Assembly: GCA_036514635.1 (NCBI GenBank) | Contig: DATBWU010000142.1 | Span: 1-18,713, forward strand | Length of the DNA stretch: 18,713 nucleotides | Direction: 5' to 3' | DNA from: DASSFZ01 sp036514635 | GTDB lineage: Bacteria > Chloroflexota > Anaerolineae > Fen-1058 | Part shown: piece by piece, positions 1-6,941 of the stretch | How the letters are laid out: every line of letters starts with the position of its first letter | Numbering within the stretch: the stretch's first letter is position 1 | Translations under genes and position numbers: made by a program | Notes under the pieces: model-generated | Databases searched by the model: none | The model's input: only the letters and a program-made list of their open reading frames with translations | Told to the model about the DNA's origin: nothing

Positions 1-2
1 TG

Positions 3-986
3 GGGCGAGTCTACAAGATACGCGGTGCAAAGAAAGGCGACGCGCGTGAGCTCGTCGCGCTGAAGGATGTGGACCTCGAGGTTCGGCGCGGCGAGTTGTT
101 CGGTCTGCTTGGCCCAAATGGCGCGGGCAAAACCACCCTGATCAAGATTCTGACGACGCTGCTTACCCCGACCTCAGGCCGCGCCTTCGTCGACGGGCTG
201 GACGTGGTGACGCATCATGCATTGGTGCGCGAGCGAATCAACATGGTGTCGGGCGGCGAGTCGTCGGGCTACGGCCTGCTGACGGTGCGCGAGAACCTGT
301 GGATGTTCGCACAGTTCTACGGCATCGACTATGCCACCACGTATAAGCGCATCGACGACATGCTGGAAGTCGTCGGACTGACCGATCGCAAGAATACGAA
401 GATCAGCGACCTGTCTACCGGCCTGCGCCAGAAGATGAACATCGTGCGCGGCTTCATCACCGATCCGGAGATCATTTTCCTCGACGAGCCGACGCTGGGC
501 CTGGACGTGGGCGCGGCGCGCGACGTGCGGCAGTTCGTGCGCCGCTGGATGCAGAATCGGGGCAAGGCGCTGCTGCTGACCACGCACTACATGGTCGAAG
601 CCGACGAGTTGTGCGACCGGGTGGCGATCATCGACAAGGGTCAGGTGCTGGCCTGCGACACTCCGGCCAACCTCAAGCGGCGGTTGCAGCGCGAGGCCAT
701 CTTCCGCATCGAGACCTCGTATTTATCGAACGGCAGCGCCGACGGCTTCGAGGCGATCCCCGGCGTGAGCAAGGTCACGCGCTGGCACCTCGACGACCGC
801 ACGTCGTTCGAGTTCCTGTTGAAGAGCGAAGATGTATTGGCTCCGATCGTGGCGCAGCTCACCGAGAAGAGCGCGAAGATTCTCTCGCTCCAGAAGCGCG
901 AGCCGACGCTGGAAGATGTGTTCATCGACCTGGTCGGGCGCGGCCTGACCGATGGAGACAATGGCAATGGCGACGGACAGCATTAA
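3..986 (+). CDS. ABC-2 exporter ATP-binding subunit (5' end outside window)
   Basis: ATPase that powers an ABC-2 type exporter; the substrate cannot be told from sequence. The reading frame is open from the first whole codon at position 3, and the residues before the GTG at 69 (VYKI...ELVALKDVDLEV) are typical ABC N-terminal sequence, so the true start lies upstream of the window. Walker A GPNGAGKTT is near nucleotides 111-137, the signature is LSTGLRQKM, Walker B is IIFLDEPTLGLD and the switch histidine is in TTHYM. The last ~90 residues look like the C-terminal extension (DUF4162-like) of drug/lipid-export ATPases. The stop overlaps the start of the first permease, which implies translational coupling. 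Family call is firm; role beyond export is unknown. Confidence 0.93.
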   Translation, partial: GRVYKIRGAKKGDARELVALKDVDLEVRRGELFGLLGPNGAGKTTLIKILTTLLTPTSGRAFVDGLDVVTHHALVRERINMVSGGESSGYGLLTVRENLWMFAQFYGIDYATTYKRIDDMLEVVGLTDRKNTKISDLSTGLRQKMNIVRGFITDPEIIFLDEPTLGLDVGAARDVRQFVRRWMQNRGKALLLTTHYMVEADELCDRVAIIDKGQVLACDTPANLKRRLQREAIFRIETSYLSNGSADGFEAIPGVSKVTRWHLDDRTSFEFLLKSEDVLAPIVAQLTEKSAKILSLQKREPTLEDVFIDLVGRGLTDGDNGNGDGQH

Positions 987-1815
987 CCGGCCCCCGTTCC
1001 ACCGGCGCTTCAATCTGTTCTGGCGCACCGTGATCGCGCGCTCGTACCCGCGCGTGATCGGCCAGCAGCGCGAGAAGTCGTGGCTGGTCTTCGAGATCGT
1101 GCTGCCGATGCTGATCACCTGCTCGTACGTGTTTGTGTATAAAGCGATCGGCGCGTCGCCGGATTACATCGGCTACGTGGTGTTGGGCGGCGCGATGAGC
1201 GCGTTCTGGCTGAACGTGCTGTGGTCGATGTCGAGCCAGTTGTACTGGGAAAAGCAGCAGGGCAACCTGGCGCTGTACATCGCCGCGCCGAACTCGATGA
1301 TGGCGATTCTGCTGGGCATGGCGCTCGGCGGGTTGTTCGCGACGAGCCTGCGCGCACTGGTGATCGTGATCACCGGATCGGTGCTCTTCGGCGTGACGTA
1401 CTCGACCGCGAGCTTGCTCCCCGCGCTGTTGGTGTTCCTGCTCACGATGGTCGCACTGTACGGGTTGGGGATGCTGTTCGCATCGGTGTTCCTGCTCTTC
1501 GGGCGCGAAGCGTGGCACACCAGCAGCCTATTGCAAGAGCCGGTGTATCTCGCAGCGGGGTTCTATTTTCCGGTCAAGAATCTTCCGGTGTGGGTCGCGG
1601 CAATCGCATCGCTCATCCCCGTGACGCTCGGCCTCGACGCGATGCGACAACTGCTGTTCAGCGGAGGCGGGGCGATCGGTTTCCTGCCGTTGCCTGTCGA
1701 GGTAGCCGCCCTGGCCGTGTTGGGTGTTGCATTTCTGCTCGCGGCCAAGTGGGCGCTGAACTACCTGGAAATGCTGGCCCGGCGTGAAGGTCGATTGACG
1801 GAGCGACGAAGGTAG
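967..1815 (+). CDS. ABC-2 type transporter permease, first subunit
   Basis: Integral membrane subunit working with the upstream ATPase. About six hydrophobic segments are visible (e.g. SWLVFEIVLPMLITCSYVF, ALVIVITGSVLFGV, LLPALLVFLLTMVALYGLGM), with the FYFPVKNLPVW-type segment near the end that recurs in ABC-2 permeases (compare FPLEVLP in the next gene). Three in-frame ATGs are possible (952, 961, 967). The 967 start is preferred because GGAG at 954-957 sits 9 nt upstream; a 952 start would add five residues. All three overlap the ATPase stop, so the genes are probably coupled. Substrate unknown. Confidence 0.9.
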   Translation: MATDSINRPPFHRRFNLFWRTVIARSYPRVIGQQREKSWLVFEIVLPMLITCSYVFVYKAIGASPDYIGYVVLGGAMSAFWLNVLWSMSSQLYWEKQQGNLALYIAAPNSMMAILLGMALGGLFATSLRALVIVITGSVLFGVTYSTASLLPALLVFLLTMVALYGLGMLFASVFLLFGREAWHTSSLLQEPVYLAAGFYFPVKNLPVWVAAIASLIPVTLGLDAMRQLLFSGGGAIGFLPLPVEVAALAVLGVAFLLAAKWALNYLEMLARREGRLTERRR

Positions 1816-1817
1816 TA

Positions 1818-1864
1818 AAACGTAAAGCGTGAAACGTGAACTTCACGCATCACGTTTTACGTTT
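1818..1864. repeat. Inverted repeat of AARCGTR heptamers
   Basis: Left arm 1818-1840 and right arm 1841-1864 are reverse complements at 20 of 23 positions. Each arm is three 7-bp units (AAACGTA, AAGCGTG, AAACGTG on the left). The repeat fills the gap between the two permease genes, just before the AAGGAGA ribosome-binding site of the second permease. Confidence 0.85.
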
Positions 1865-1889
1865 CGCGCCATTTCAAGGAGATCATCTG

Positions 1890-2732
1890 ATGAGGGAGGC
1901 CCTGCGTTCGTTCAAGATGGCAACGTGGCTGGGCTGGCAGATCGAATCGAACTGGACCGACCCATTCCTGTTCGCCATCTACTCGATCGCCAAGCCGGTG
2001 TCGGCGGCTCTGATCTTGGTGGTGATGTACAGCGTGGTGGCACAGGGCGGGCCGGGCCATCCGCTGTTCCCGTACATGTACATCGGCAACGCCTTCTATA
2101 TCTACGTTGGCTCGGTGCTGATCGGCATTTCGTGGGCGATCATCGGCGACCGCGAAGAGTATGGCACGCTCAAGTACATCGTCGTCGCCCCGCTGCGACT
2201 GGCGTGGTATCTGCTGGGGCGCGGCATGGCGCGGCTGATCATCGGCACTCTCTCGGTGATCATCACGCTCGCCATCGGCGCGTGGTTCCTGCAGGTGCCG
2301 ATCAGCCTGGCGACGACGAACTGGCCGCTGTTCATCCTGGCGATGATCTTGGGCCTGGCCGGGCTGATGGCGGGCGGTCTGCTGCTGGCGGGCGTATCGT
2401 TCCTGATCGCGCGGCACGCCGGGTTCATCGGCGAAGCGGTTGCGGGCGCTCTGTTTTTATTTACAGGAGCAATCTTTCCCCTCGAAGTGCTGCCGCGGGC
2501 GCTACAGCCAATTGGCTACATCCTGCCGGTGACGCACTGGCTGGAAGCGATTCGCCGCGCGATGCTTCACACGAGCGCGTCGCCGACCTTCGCGGCGTGG
2601 GGCGACGCGCTGGTGATCGGCGCGCTGGTGATCAGCACGCTAATGTGGTGTGCGATCGCGGTGACGTACTATCGCTATGCCGAGAACCGCGCTCGGGCGC
2701 TTGGCTTGCTCGACTGGCAGACGCAATATTGA
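1890..2732 (+). CDS. ABC-2 type transporter permease, second subunit
   Basis: Second membrane subunit of the exporter, 280 residues, with about six transmembrane segments (e.g. FAIYSIAKPVSAALILVVMY, NAFYIYVGSVLIGISWAI, LSVIITLAIGAWFL, FILAMILGLAGLMAGGLLLA, AVAGALFLFTGAIF). The motif FLFTGAIFPLEVLP is the usual ABC-2 signature before the last helices. The ATG at 1890 is chosen because AAGGAGA at 1876-1882 lies 7 nt upstream; an earlier in-frame ATG at 1836 falls inside the inverted repeat and would add 18 repeat-encoded residues. One ATPase with two different permeases suggests a heterodimeric channel. Substrate unknown. Confidence 0.9.
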   Translation: MREALRSFKMATWLGWQIESNWTDPFLFAIYSIAKPVSAALILVVMYSVVAQGGPGHPLFPYMYIGNAFYIYVGSVLIGISWAIIGDREEYGTLKYIVVAPLRLAWYLLGRGMARLIIGTLSVIITLAIGAWFLQVPISLATTNWPLFILAMILGLAGLMAGGLLLAGVSFLIARHAGFIGEAVAGALFLFTGAIFPLEVLPRALQPIGYILPVTHWLEAIRRAMLHTSASPTFAAWGDALVIGALVISTLMWCAIAVTYYRYAENRARALGLLDWQTQY

Positions 2733-2735
2733 TGC

Positions 2736-2770
2736 GGAATGTAGAATGCAGAATGTGGAATGCAGAATGA
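2736..2770. repeat. Five tandem RGAATGN heptamers
   Basis: Five consecutive 7-bp units, GGAATGT, AGAATGC, AGAATGT, GGAATGC, AGAATGA, start three bases after the permease stop codon and run into the terminator hairpin. No opposing arm is present, unlike the other heptamer arrays in this window. Confidence 0.85.
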
Positions 2771-2811
2771 ACTCCCTGGGCGATTGGTGCAGAGCCGGGG
2801 AGTTCTTCTTT
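2769..2811 (+). terminator. Probable intrinsic terminator of the ABC exporter operon
   Basis: GAACTCCC (2769-2776) and GGGAGTTC (2798-2805) form a perfect 8-bp stem with a 21-nt loop, followed by TTCTTTC. It lies between the last permease and the promoter of the next gene. The loop is long and the U-tract is interrupted, so strength is uncertain. Confidence 0.6.
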
Positions 2812-2814
2812 CAA

Positions 2815-2823
2815 TGCTATAAT
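2815..2823 (+). promoter_or_regulatory. Extended -10 promoter, leaderless start
   Basis: TGCTATAAT is a perfect extended -10 element (TG-N-TATAAT). No good -35 is visible. Expected initiation about 7 nt downstream falls on the GTG start codon at 2830, predicting a leaderless mRNA. Confidence 0.7.
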
Positions 2824-2829
2824 CCGCGC

Positions 2830-3258
2830 GTGAGGATCTACTTCTCGGGCGCAATCGCAGGCGGGCGCGACAACCTATTCATCTACCAGCACATCGTGGC
2901 GCGTCTGAAGTCGCTGGGACATCGTGTCCCGACCGAACACGTGGCCGATCCGAACGTGCTGGCCGAAGAACGCGCGATTCCGCCGCGCGCGGTGTACGAG
3001 CGCGACATCGCCTGGCTCAACGAATCGGACGCGCTGATCGCCGACGTCTCGACGCCATCGCTGGGCGTGGGCTATGAAATCGCGTATGCTCTTCAGCGCA
3101 GTGTGCCGACGTTGTGCGTCTATCGTGAGGGGCTGTTCGTGTCGAAGATGATCACCGGCGACCCGTCGCCGCACCTGACGGTCGCCACGTACCGCGACAC
3201 CGATGAGCTCAACAAGCATATCGATCATTTCCTGACACACAAAGCGATCCACGAATAA
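2830..3258 (+). CDS. 2'-deoxynucleoside 5'-phosphate N-hydrolase (DNPH1/Rcl-like)
   Basis: Predicted to cleave the N-glycosidic bond of deoxynucleoside monophosphates, giving a free base and deoxyribose 5-phosphate; the mammalian homologue cleans the nucleotide pool. The 142-residue protein matches the family: RIYFSGAIAGGRDN phosphate/sugar loop at the N-terminus (Tyr4), YERDIAWL (Asp59) and PSLGVGYE with candidate catalytic Glu83. The Asp-Glu spacing of 24 equals that of rat Rcl (D69, E93, recalled). The GTG start is chosen because homology begins there and TATAAT lies just upstream; there is no Shine-Dalgarno sequence. The final codons (IHE, stop) fall inside the left arm of an inverted repeat, so the C-terminus may have been rewritten by repeat insertion. 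A generic nucleoside deoxyribosyltransferase is the alternative. Confidence 0.85.
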   Translation: MRIYFSGAIAGGRDNLFIYQHIVARLKSLGHRVPTEHVADPNVLAEERAIPPRAVYERDIAWLNESDALIADVSTPSLGVGYEIAYALQRSVPTLCVYREGLFVSKMITGDPSPHLTVATYRDTDELNKHIDHFLTHKAIHE

Positions 3259-3334
3259 CACGAATCCACACGAATGTCCGGACTGATTTCCCCAAAAATT
3301 GTCATTCGTGCCTATTCGTGAAGATTCGTGGATC
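3246..3334. repeat. Inverted repeat built on CACGAAT units
   Basis: The left arm (3246-3276) carries three CACGAAT units and the right arm (3303-3334) three ATTCGTG units. Outer ends GATCCACGAAT and ATTCGTGGATC match perfectly over 11 bp; inner spacers differ by one base. It overlaps the 3' end of the DNPH1-like gene and ends 10 nt before the next ATG. Confidence 0.9.
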
Positions 3335-3343
3335 AACATTCTT

Positions 3344-4534
3344 ATGGCTAACGATCACATCTTCACACAAGCCGTTCGCGCCGGCGAAGGCGAGCCGCCG
3401 CCTGAAGGCCGGCCCAGTGCGACGCCGATCTCGCCCGCCGTCACCTACACGTATCCCGACATTCAAGAGCTGTCGGATGTACTGGGTGGCGAACGGCCCG
3501 GCTACGTCTACGCGCGCTATGGCAGCCCGACTGTGTCCGCTTTGGAGAAAGCCGTGGCGACGCTGGAAGGCGCGGAAGCAGCCGTCGCCTTCGCATCAGG
3601 CATGGCCGCGCTGCATCTCGCGCTGGTGCAGTCCGGCGTCACGTCCGACACGCCCGTCGTCGCCGCGAGCGATCTGTACGGCACGACGCACACGCTCCTG
3701 GCGCAGTTCTTCAAATCGCCCGATCGACTGCCGCTGCGCTACGTCGCTATGAGTGATCCGGCAGCGGCGGGCGCGGCGGTCGAACAGACCCGACCGCGTG
3801 CCGTGCTGCTCGAAGTGATGTCGAACCCGCTGCTGAAGATCGCCGACCTGCCGGCGATTGCCGAGGCAGCTCATCGGGCGGGCGCGACCGTACTCGTCGA
3901 CAGCACGTTCACTACGCCGTTTCTGATTCAGCCGTTGAAGTACGGCGCGGACCTCGTCATCCACTCGGCGACGAAGTACCTGGGCGGGCACGGCGACGTG
4001 CTGGCCGGCGTCATCGCCACCGACGCAGCGCGCGCCGCCGACCTGCGTCGCCTGCTGAAAGTGTATGGCGGCAACCTCGGCCCATTCGAGGCGTGGATCG
4101 TCCTGCGCGGCATCAAGACGCTGCCGCTGCGCATGCGCGAGCACTGCGCCAACGCGCTCAAGGTCGCGCACTGGCTGAGCGATCACCCGCGCGTGTCGCG
4201 CGTTTGGTATCCCGGCCTGCCCAATCATCCGCAGCACAAACTGGCGCGGCGCCTGCTCCGCGAAGGGCACTTCGGCGGCCTCGTCGCCCTTGAGCTGCGC
4301 GGTGCGGGTCAGCCGGAAGTCTTCCGCTTTCTGGAGAAGCTGAAGTTGATCCAGACGGGGGCCAGCCTCGGCGATGTGGGAAGCCTGATTCTGTATCCGG
4401 CGATTGCCAGCCACCGCGGGCTGGCGCGCGAGGAGCGCTACCGGCTCGGCATCACCGATGGCGTCGTGCGATTGTCGGTCGGCATCGAGAGCACGGACGA
4501 CATCATCGCCGACCTCGTTCAGGCGCTGGGTTAA
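3344..4534 (+). CDS. Cys/Met metabolism PLP-dependent enzyme (cystathionine gamma-synthase/lyase family)
   Basis: Fold-type I PLP enzyme of the trans-sulfuration family, 396 residues, the usual length. Visible: YARYGSPT (substrate/PLP tyrosine region), FASGMAAL phosphate loop, LVDSTFTTPF with the pyridine-binding Asp186, HSATKYLGGH with the Schiff-base Lys211, and the C-terminal VRLSVGIES. The reaction (cystathionine gamma-synthase, gamma-lyase, methionine gamma-lyase or O-acylhomoserine sulfhydrylase) cannot be fixed by eye. The ATG at 3344 is preferred over an in-frame ATG at 3299 because the 15 extra residues would be encoded by the inverted repeat. No Shine-Dalgarno sequence is evident. 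It ends 3 bp from the stop of the convergent phosphatase gene. Confidence 0.92.
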   Translation: MANDHIFTQAVRAGEGEPPPEGRPSATPISPAVTYTYPDIQELSDVLGGERPGYVYARYGSPTVSALEKAVATLEGAEAAVAFASGMAALHLALVQSGVTSDTPVVAASDLYGTTHTLLAQFFKSPDRLPLRYVAMSDPAAAGAAVEQTRPRAVLLEVMSNPLLKIADLPAIAEAAHRAGATVLVDSTFTTPFLIQPLKYGADLVIHSATKYLGGHGDVLAGVIATDAARAADLRRLLKVYGGNLGPFEAWIVLRGIKTLPLRMREHCANALKVAHWLSDHPRVSRVWYPGLPNHPQHKLARRLLREGHFGGLVALELRGAGQPEVFRFLEKLKLIQTGASLGDVGSLILYPAIASHRGLAREERYRLGITDGVVRLSVGIESTDDIIADLVQALG

Positions 4535-4537
4535 CCA

Positions 4538-5800
4538 CTAATCGACAGCGGCGACGAGCAGCGTGATGTCGTCGAACTGCGGCGCATCGCCCTGAAAGGC
4601 CTGCACATCCTGAAAGATGGCATCGGCCAGCGCCTGCGCGCCCGACGCGCGATGCTGCACGACGACAGTTTGCAGACGCTGAGCGTCGTATCGCTCGCCG
4701 GCGCGGTTCATCGCATCGAGCACGCCATCGCTATACAGGACCAGTCGATCGCCGGCGCACAACTGCACACTGCGCTCTTCGGCCCTAAAGCCATCCAGCA
4801 TACCCAGGAAGCGACCCACACCCTCCAGCCGGTCGAGCGGCCCGGCGGCGTGCTGGAGCAGCGGTATATCGTGACCGGCCCGCACGTAGGTCAGGCGCCG
4901 ATCGTCCAGGTTCAGCACGCCGTAGAACACGGTGACGTACATATCGTCGCTGGAGGAAATGTCCATCAACAGATCGTGGACCGACGTCACCACGTCGCGC
5001 GGCGATAGGCTGCGGCGCGTCTCGCTGACGAACAAGGCGCGAGCCACGGCCATAAAGATCGCCGCGTGGATGCTCTTGTCCGACACGTCGGCGATCAACA
5101 GCCCCACGTGCTGCTCATCGAGCCGGAGCACGTCGTAGAAATCGCCGCCCATTTCGCGCGCCGGCTGCGCGCGCGCGACAAACGTCAAGCCGGGCAGTGC
5201 GGGGAACGTCACCGGCAAGATTGACTGCTGCACGTGCGCGGCCAGTTCCAGATCGCGCTTGATGCGCTCGGAGCGCAGCAGCTCGGCCTGCGCGGCCTGC
5301 AGATCACGATAGGCCCGCTCCAGGTCGCGGTTCTTCTGCTGCAGCTCGTTGATCTGCAGCTGCATGTTCTCACGCAGCATCAGCAACACCCGCTGGAGCA
5401 GCAAGCGCGCCAGCGCCGGACTGCTCTCCAAGACTTGAGCGAAGACCTCGTCCGTAATCTCGATCACTTCCACCGGGCTGGTGGTCGTGATCGTTGCGCT
5501 GCGCGGCGAATCGTCCACGAGCGCCATTTCGCCGAAGAATTCGCCCGGCCCGCGCGTGACCAGCAGGTGCTCTTCCGTGTCCGACAGGCGATGCGTGATT
5601 TTCACCGCGCCGGAGTGCAGCACGTAAAACGTGTGCTCGATCTGCCCCTCCCGGCACAGCACCGTGTTCGACGGATACGATTTGAGCGTGGCGAAGCGCT
5701 GCAATCGATCGACATCGGCGTCGGTCAGCCGGCTGAACGTAGTGCGCAGCGTGAGCGAGGCCGATGCATTGGAATTGTCTGTCTGCGGAGTCGAATTCAT
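4538..5800 (-). CDS. Cyclic-nucleotide-binding domain / SpoIIE-type PP2C phosphatase
   Basis: Signalling serine/threonine phosphatase, 420 residues. Residues ~20-130 are a cNMP-binding (CRP-like) domain whose phosphate cassette GEFFGEMALVDDSPRSAT keeps Glu91 and Arg100, the residues that contact cAMP/cGMP in the family. Residues ~140-185 are a coiled-coil linker. Residues ~190-420 are a PP2C/SpoIIE domain with metal-binding aspartates in MGGDFYDV (220), IADVSD (238), LYSDGV (358) and FDDITLLV (410-411). Such proteins usually dephosphorylate anti-sigma-factor antagonists, but no partner gene is nearby. The loop after Asp238 reads DVSDKSIHAA where DVSGKGxPAA is usual. A GAGGG ribosome-binding site is 5 nt upstream of the ATG. 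Soluble; probably cytoplasmic. Confidence 0.93.
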   Translation of the reverse strand: MNSTPQTDNSNASASLTLRTTFSRLTDADVDRLQRFATLKSYPSNTVLCREGQIEHTFYVLHSGAVKITHRLSDTEEHLLVTRGPGEFFGEMALVDDSPRSATITTTSPVEVIEITDEVFAQVLESSPALARLLLQRVLLMLRENMQLQINELQQKNRDLERAYRDLQAAQAELLRSERIKRDLELAAHVQQSILPVTFPALPGLTFVARAQPAREMGGDFYDVLRLDEQHVGLLIADVSDKSIHAAIFMAVARALFVSETRRSLSPRDVVTSVHDLLMDISSSDDMYVTVFYGVLNLDDRRLTYVRAGHDIPLLQHAAGPLDRLEGVGRFLGMLDGFRAEERSVQLCAGDRLVLYSDGVLDAMNRAGERYDAQRLQTVVVQHRASGAQALADAIFQDVQAFQGDAPQFDDITLLVAAVD

Positions 5801-5858
5801 CGCGTCCCTCGAGGGCTATACTGCGCACGGTCACAAGTTGCGCTTTTTGCTGCTCAAA

Positions 5859-5907
5859 GCCCGCGTCCACGCGGGCGTCCATCCTGATCGACCGCGAGGA
5901 CGCGGTC
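5859..5907 (-). other. Two tandem GC-rich hairpins in the phosphatase 5' leader
   Basis: 5859-5876 is a perfect 8-bp stem (GCCCGCGT/ACGCGGGC); 5890-5907 is a 7-bp stem (GACCGCG/CGCGGTC) with a 4-nt loop. GCGTCC (5875-5880) could instead pair with GGACGC (5898-5903), giving an alternative fold. They lie between the likely promoter at 5940-5948 and the ATG at 5800. Confidence 0.5.
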
Positions 5908-5939
5908 GGTGCGCAAAACCGCAGATTGTTCCCGCGTCG

Positions 5940-5948
5940 AGTATAACA
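5940..5948 (-). promoter_or_regulatory. Extended -10 promoter of the phosphatase gene
   Basis: On the minus strand this reads TGTTATACT, an extended -10 (TG-N-TATACT). It sits just downstream of the bc-operon terminator and about 140 bp before the phosphatase start; no convincing -35 is seen. Confidence 0.5.
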
Positions 5949-5959
5949 CCGTCTCGAAC

Positions 5960-5994
5960 TAAAAAGCCGCAGGGCGCGGAGACACCCTGCGGCT
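5960..5994 (-). terminator. Intrinsic terminator of the cytochrome bc operon
   Basis: On the minus strand AGCCGCAGGG (5985-5994) and CCCTGCGGCT (5965-5974) form a perfect 10-bp stem with a 10-nt loop, followed by a five-base T run (5961-5965). Placement 35 bp after the cytochrome c stop fits. Confidence 0.93.
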
Positions 5995-6029
5995 CGAAAT
6001 TTACAGCACCCGTGGTGATCGTGCGCCGC

Positions 6030-6920
6030 TCATTGGAGTGTGAGCAGATAGGCAATCAGATCGGCCAGGTCTTGTGCACTCATCGAGTCGCCCAGACCAT
6101 CCGGCATGAGCGACTTGCCGTTGGCGCTGAAGTTGCCCCCCTCCACGATGTGCTCGCTGGGGGCCTGCGTCGAATGACGAAGGTAGGTGGTCGCGTCTTG
6201 CCCGGAGACGGTGCTCCCGGCGCGTGAGCCGATGCCGGCCAGCGACGGCCCGACAATCACACTGCCCGGCTCCAGCGCGTGGCACGACTTGCACGGGGTC
6301 ACCTGGCCGCTGGCGAGCCTGACCGTCTGATCCCACACCTGCTGGCCGCGCGCCGCGTCGCCCTGTGGCAGCTCCTTCGCCAGATCACTTCCGATGGCCT
6401 CAAACGGGACGGCGGGCGTTGACGTCGCCAGACTGGCGGTGGCTTCCCACGACAGGATATAATCCGTCAGGTATTCGATCTGGTCGTCGCGCAGCGGGCC
6501 GCCGAATGACTGTCCCCACGTCTGCATGGGCGCGGCGTATGTCTCGCCCCGGCCGGCCCAGTACTGGGTATAATCCGGCCGGCCGCCGGCGATGGCGATC
6601 TTGATGAAGTTCCGCAGCGAGTTGGGGTAATTCGCCGCCCGCAGTTCCGGGAAGCGCGTGGTGAACAGATACGGATAGAGCTGCGGCCCTTTGCCGGGAA
6701 CGCCCTCGCCGTGCGTGCCGTGGCATGATGTGCAATACTGGTCGAAGATGGCCGCGCCGTTTTCGAGCGAGCGACCACTATACCCGGCGTCGAACACTTG
6801 CATGCGGCCCAAGCGATCCTGCGCCTGCACGTCCAGCAGACCTTCGGTGAGCAGGACATAGCCCAGCACCACAAAGATCACCAGAAACAGCACAATGCCA
6901 ATGAAGATTCGTGTGTTCAT
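6030..6920 (-). CDS. Diheme cytochrome c subunit of the bc complex
   Basis: Membrane-anchored c-type cytochrome, 296 residues, expected to take electrons from the Rieske/cytochrome b core and pass them to a terminal oxidase. Residues ~5-25 are an uncleaved signal/anchor helix. Two cytochrome c domains follow, each with one haem site: CTSCH (Cys63, Cys66, His67) with likely Met132 ligand in APMQTWG, and CKSCH (Cys210, Cys213, His214) with likely Met272 in LMPDG. It is the last gene of the Rieske-cytochrome b-cytochrome c operon, 21 bp after cytochrome b, with GAGG 7 nt before the ATG. Two domains recall actinobacterial QcrC in architecture, but I saw no C-terminal anchor helix. Confidence 0.93.
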   Translation of the reverse strand: MNTRIFIGIVLFLVIFVVLGYVLLTEGLLDVQAQDRLGRMQVFDAGYSGRSLENGAAIFDQYCTSCHGTHGEGVPGKGPQLYPYLFTTRFPELRAANYPNSLRNFIKIAIAGGRPDYTQYWAGRGETYAAPMQTWGQSFGGPLRDDQIEYLTDYILSWEATASLATSTPAVPFEAIGSDLAKELPQGDAARGQQVWDQTVRLASGQVTPCKSCHALEPGSVIVGPSLAGIGSRAGSTVSGQDATTYLRHSTQAPSEHIVEGGNFSANGKSLMPDGLGDSMSAQDLADLIAYLLTLQ

Positions 6921-6941
6921 GAGAGGGCCTCGGCTCCTGGC

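Noticed and set aside
1829..2770. Long open frame overlapping the second permease
   Set aside because: It is a GC-rich frame with no recognisable domain; the 1890-2732 frame has helices, family motifs and a strong ribosome-binding site.
2736..3334. CRISPR-like array from the short repeats
   Set aside because: Units are 7-11 bp, lack unique 30-bp spacers and no cas gene is present.
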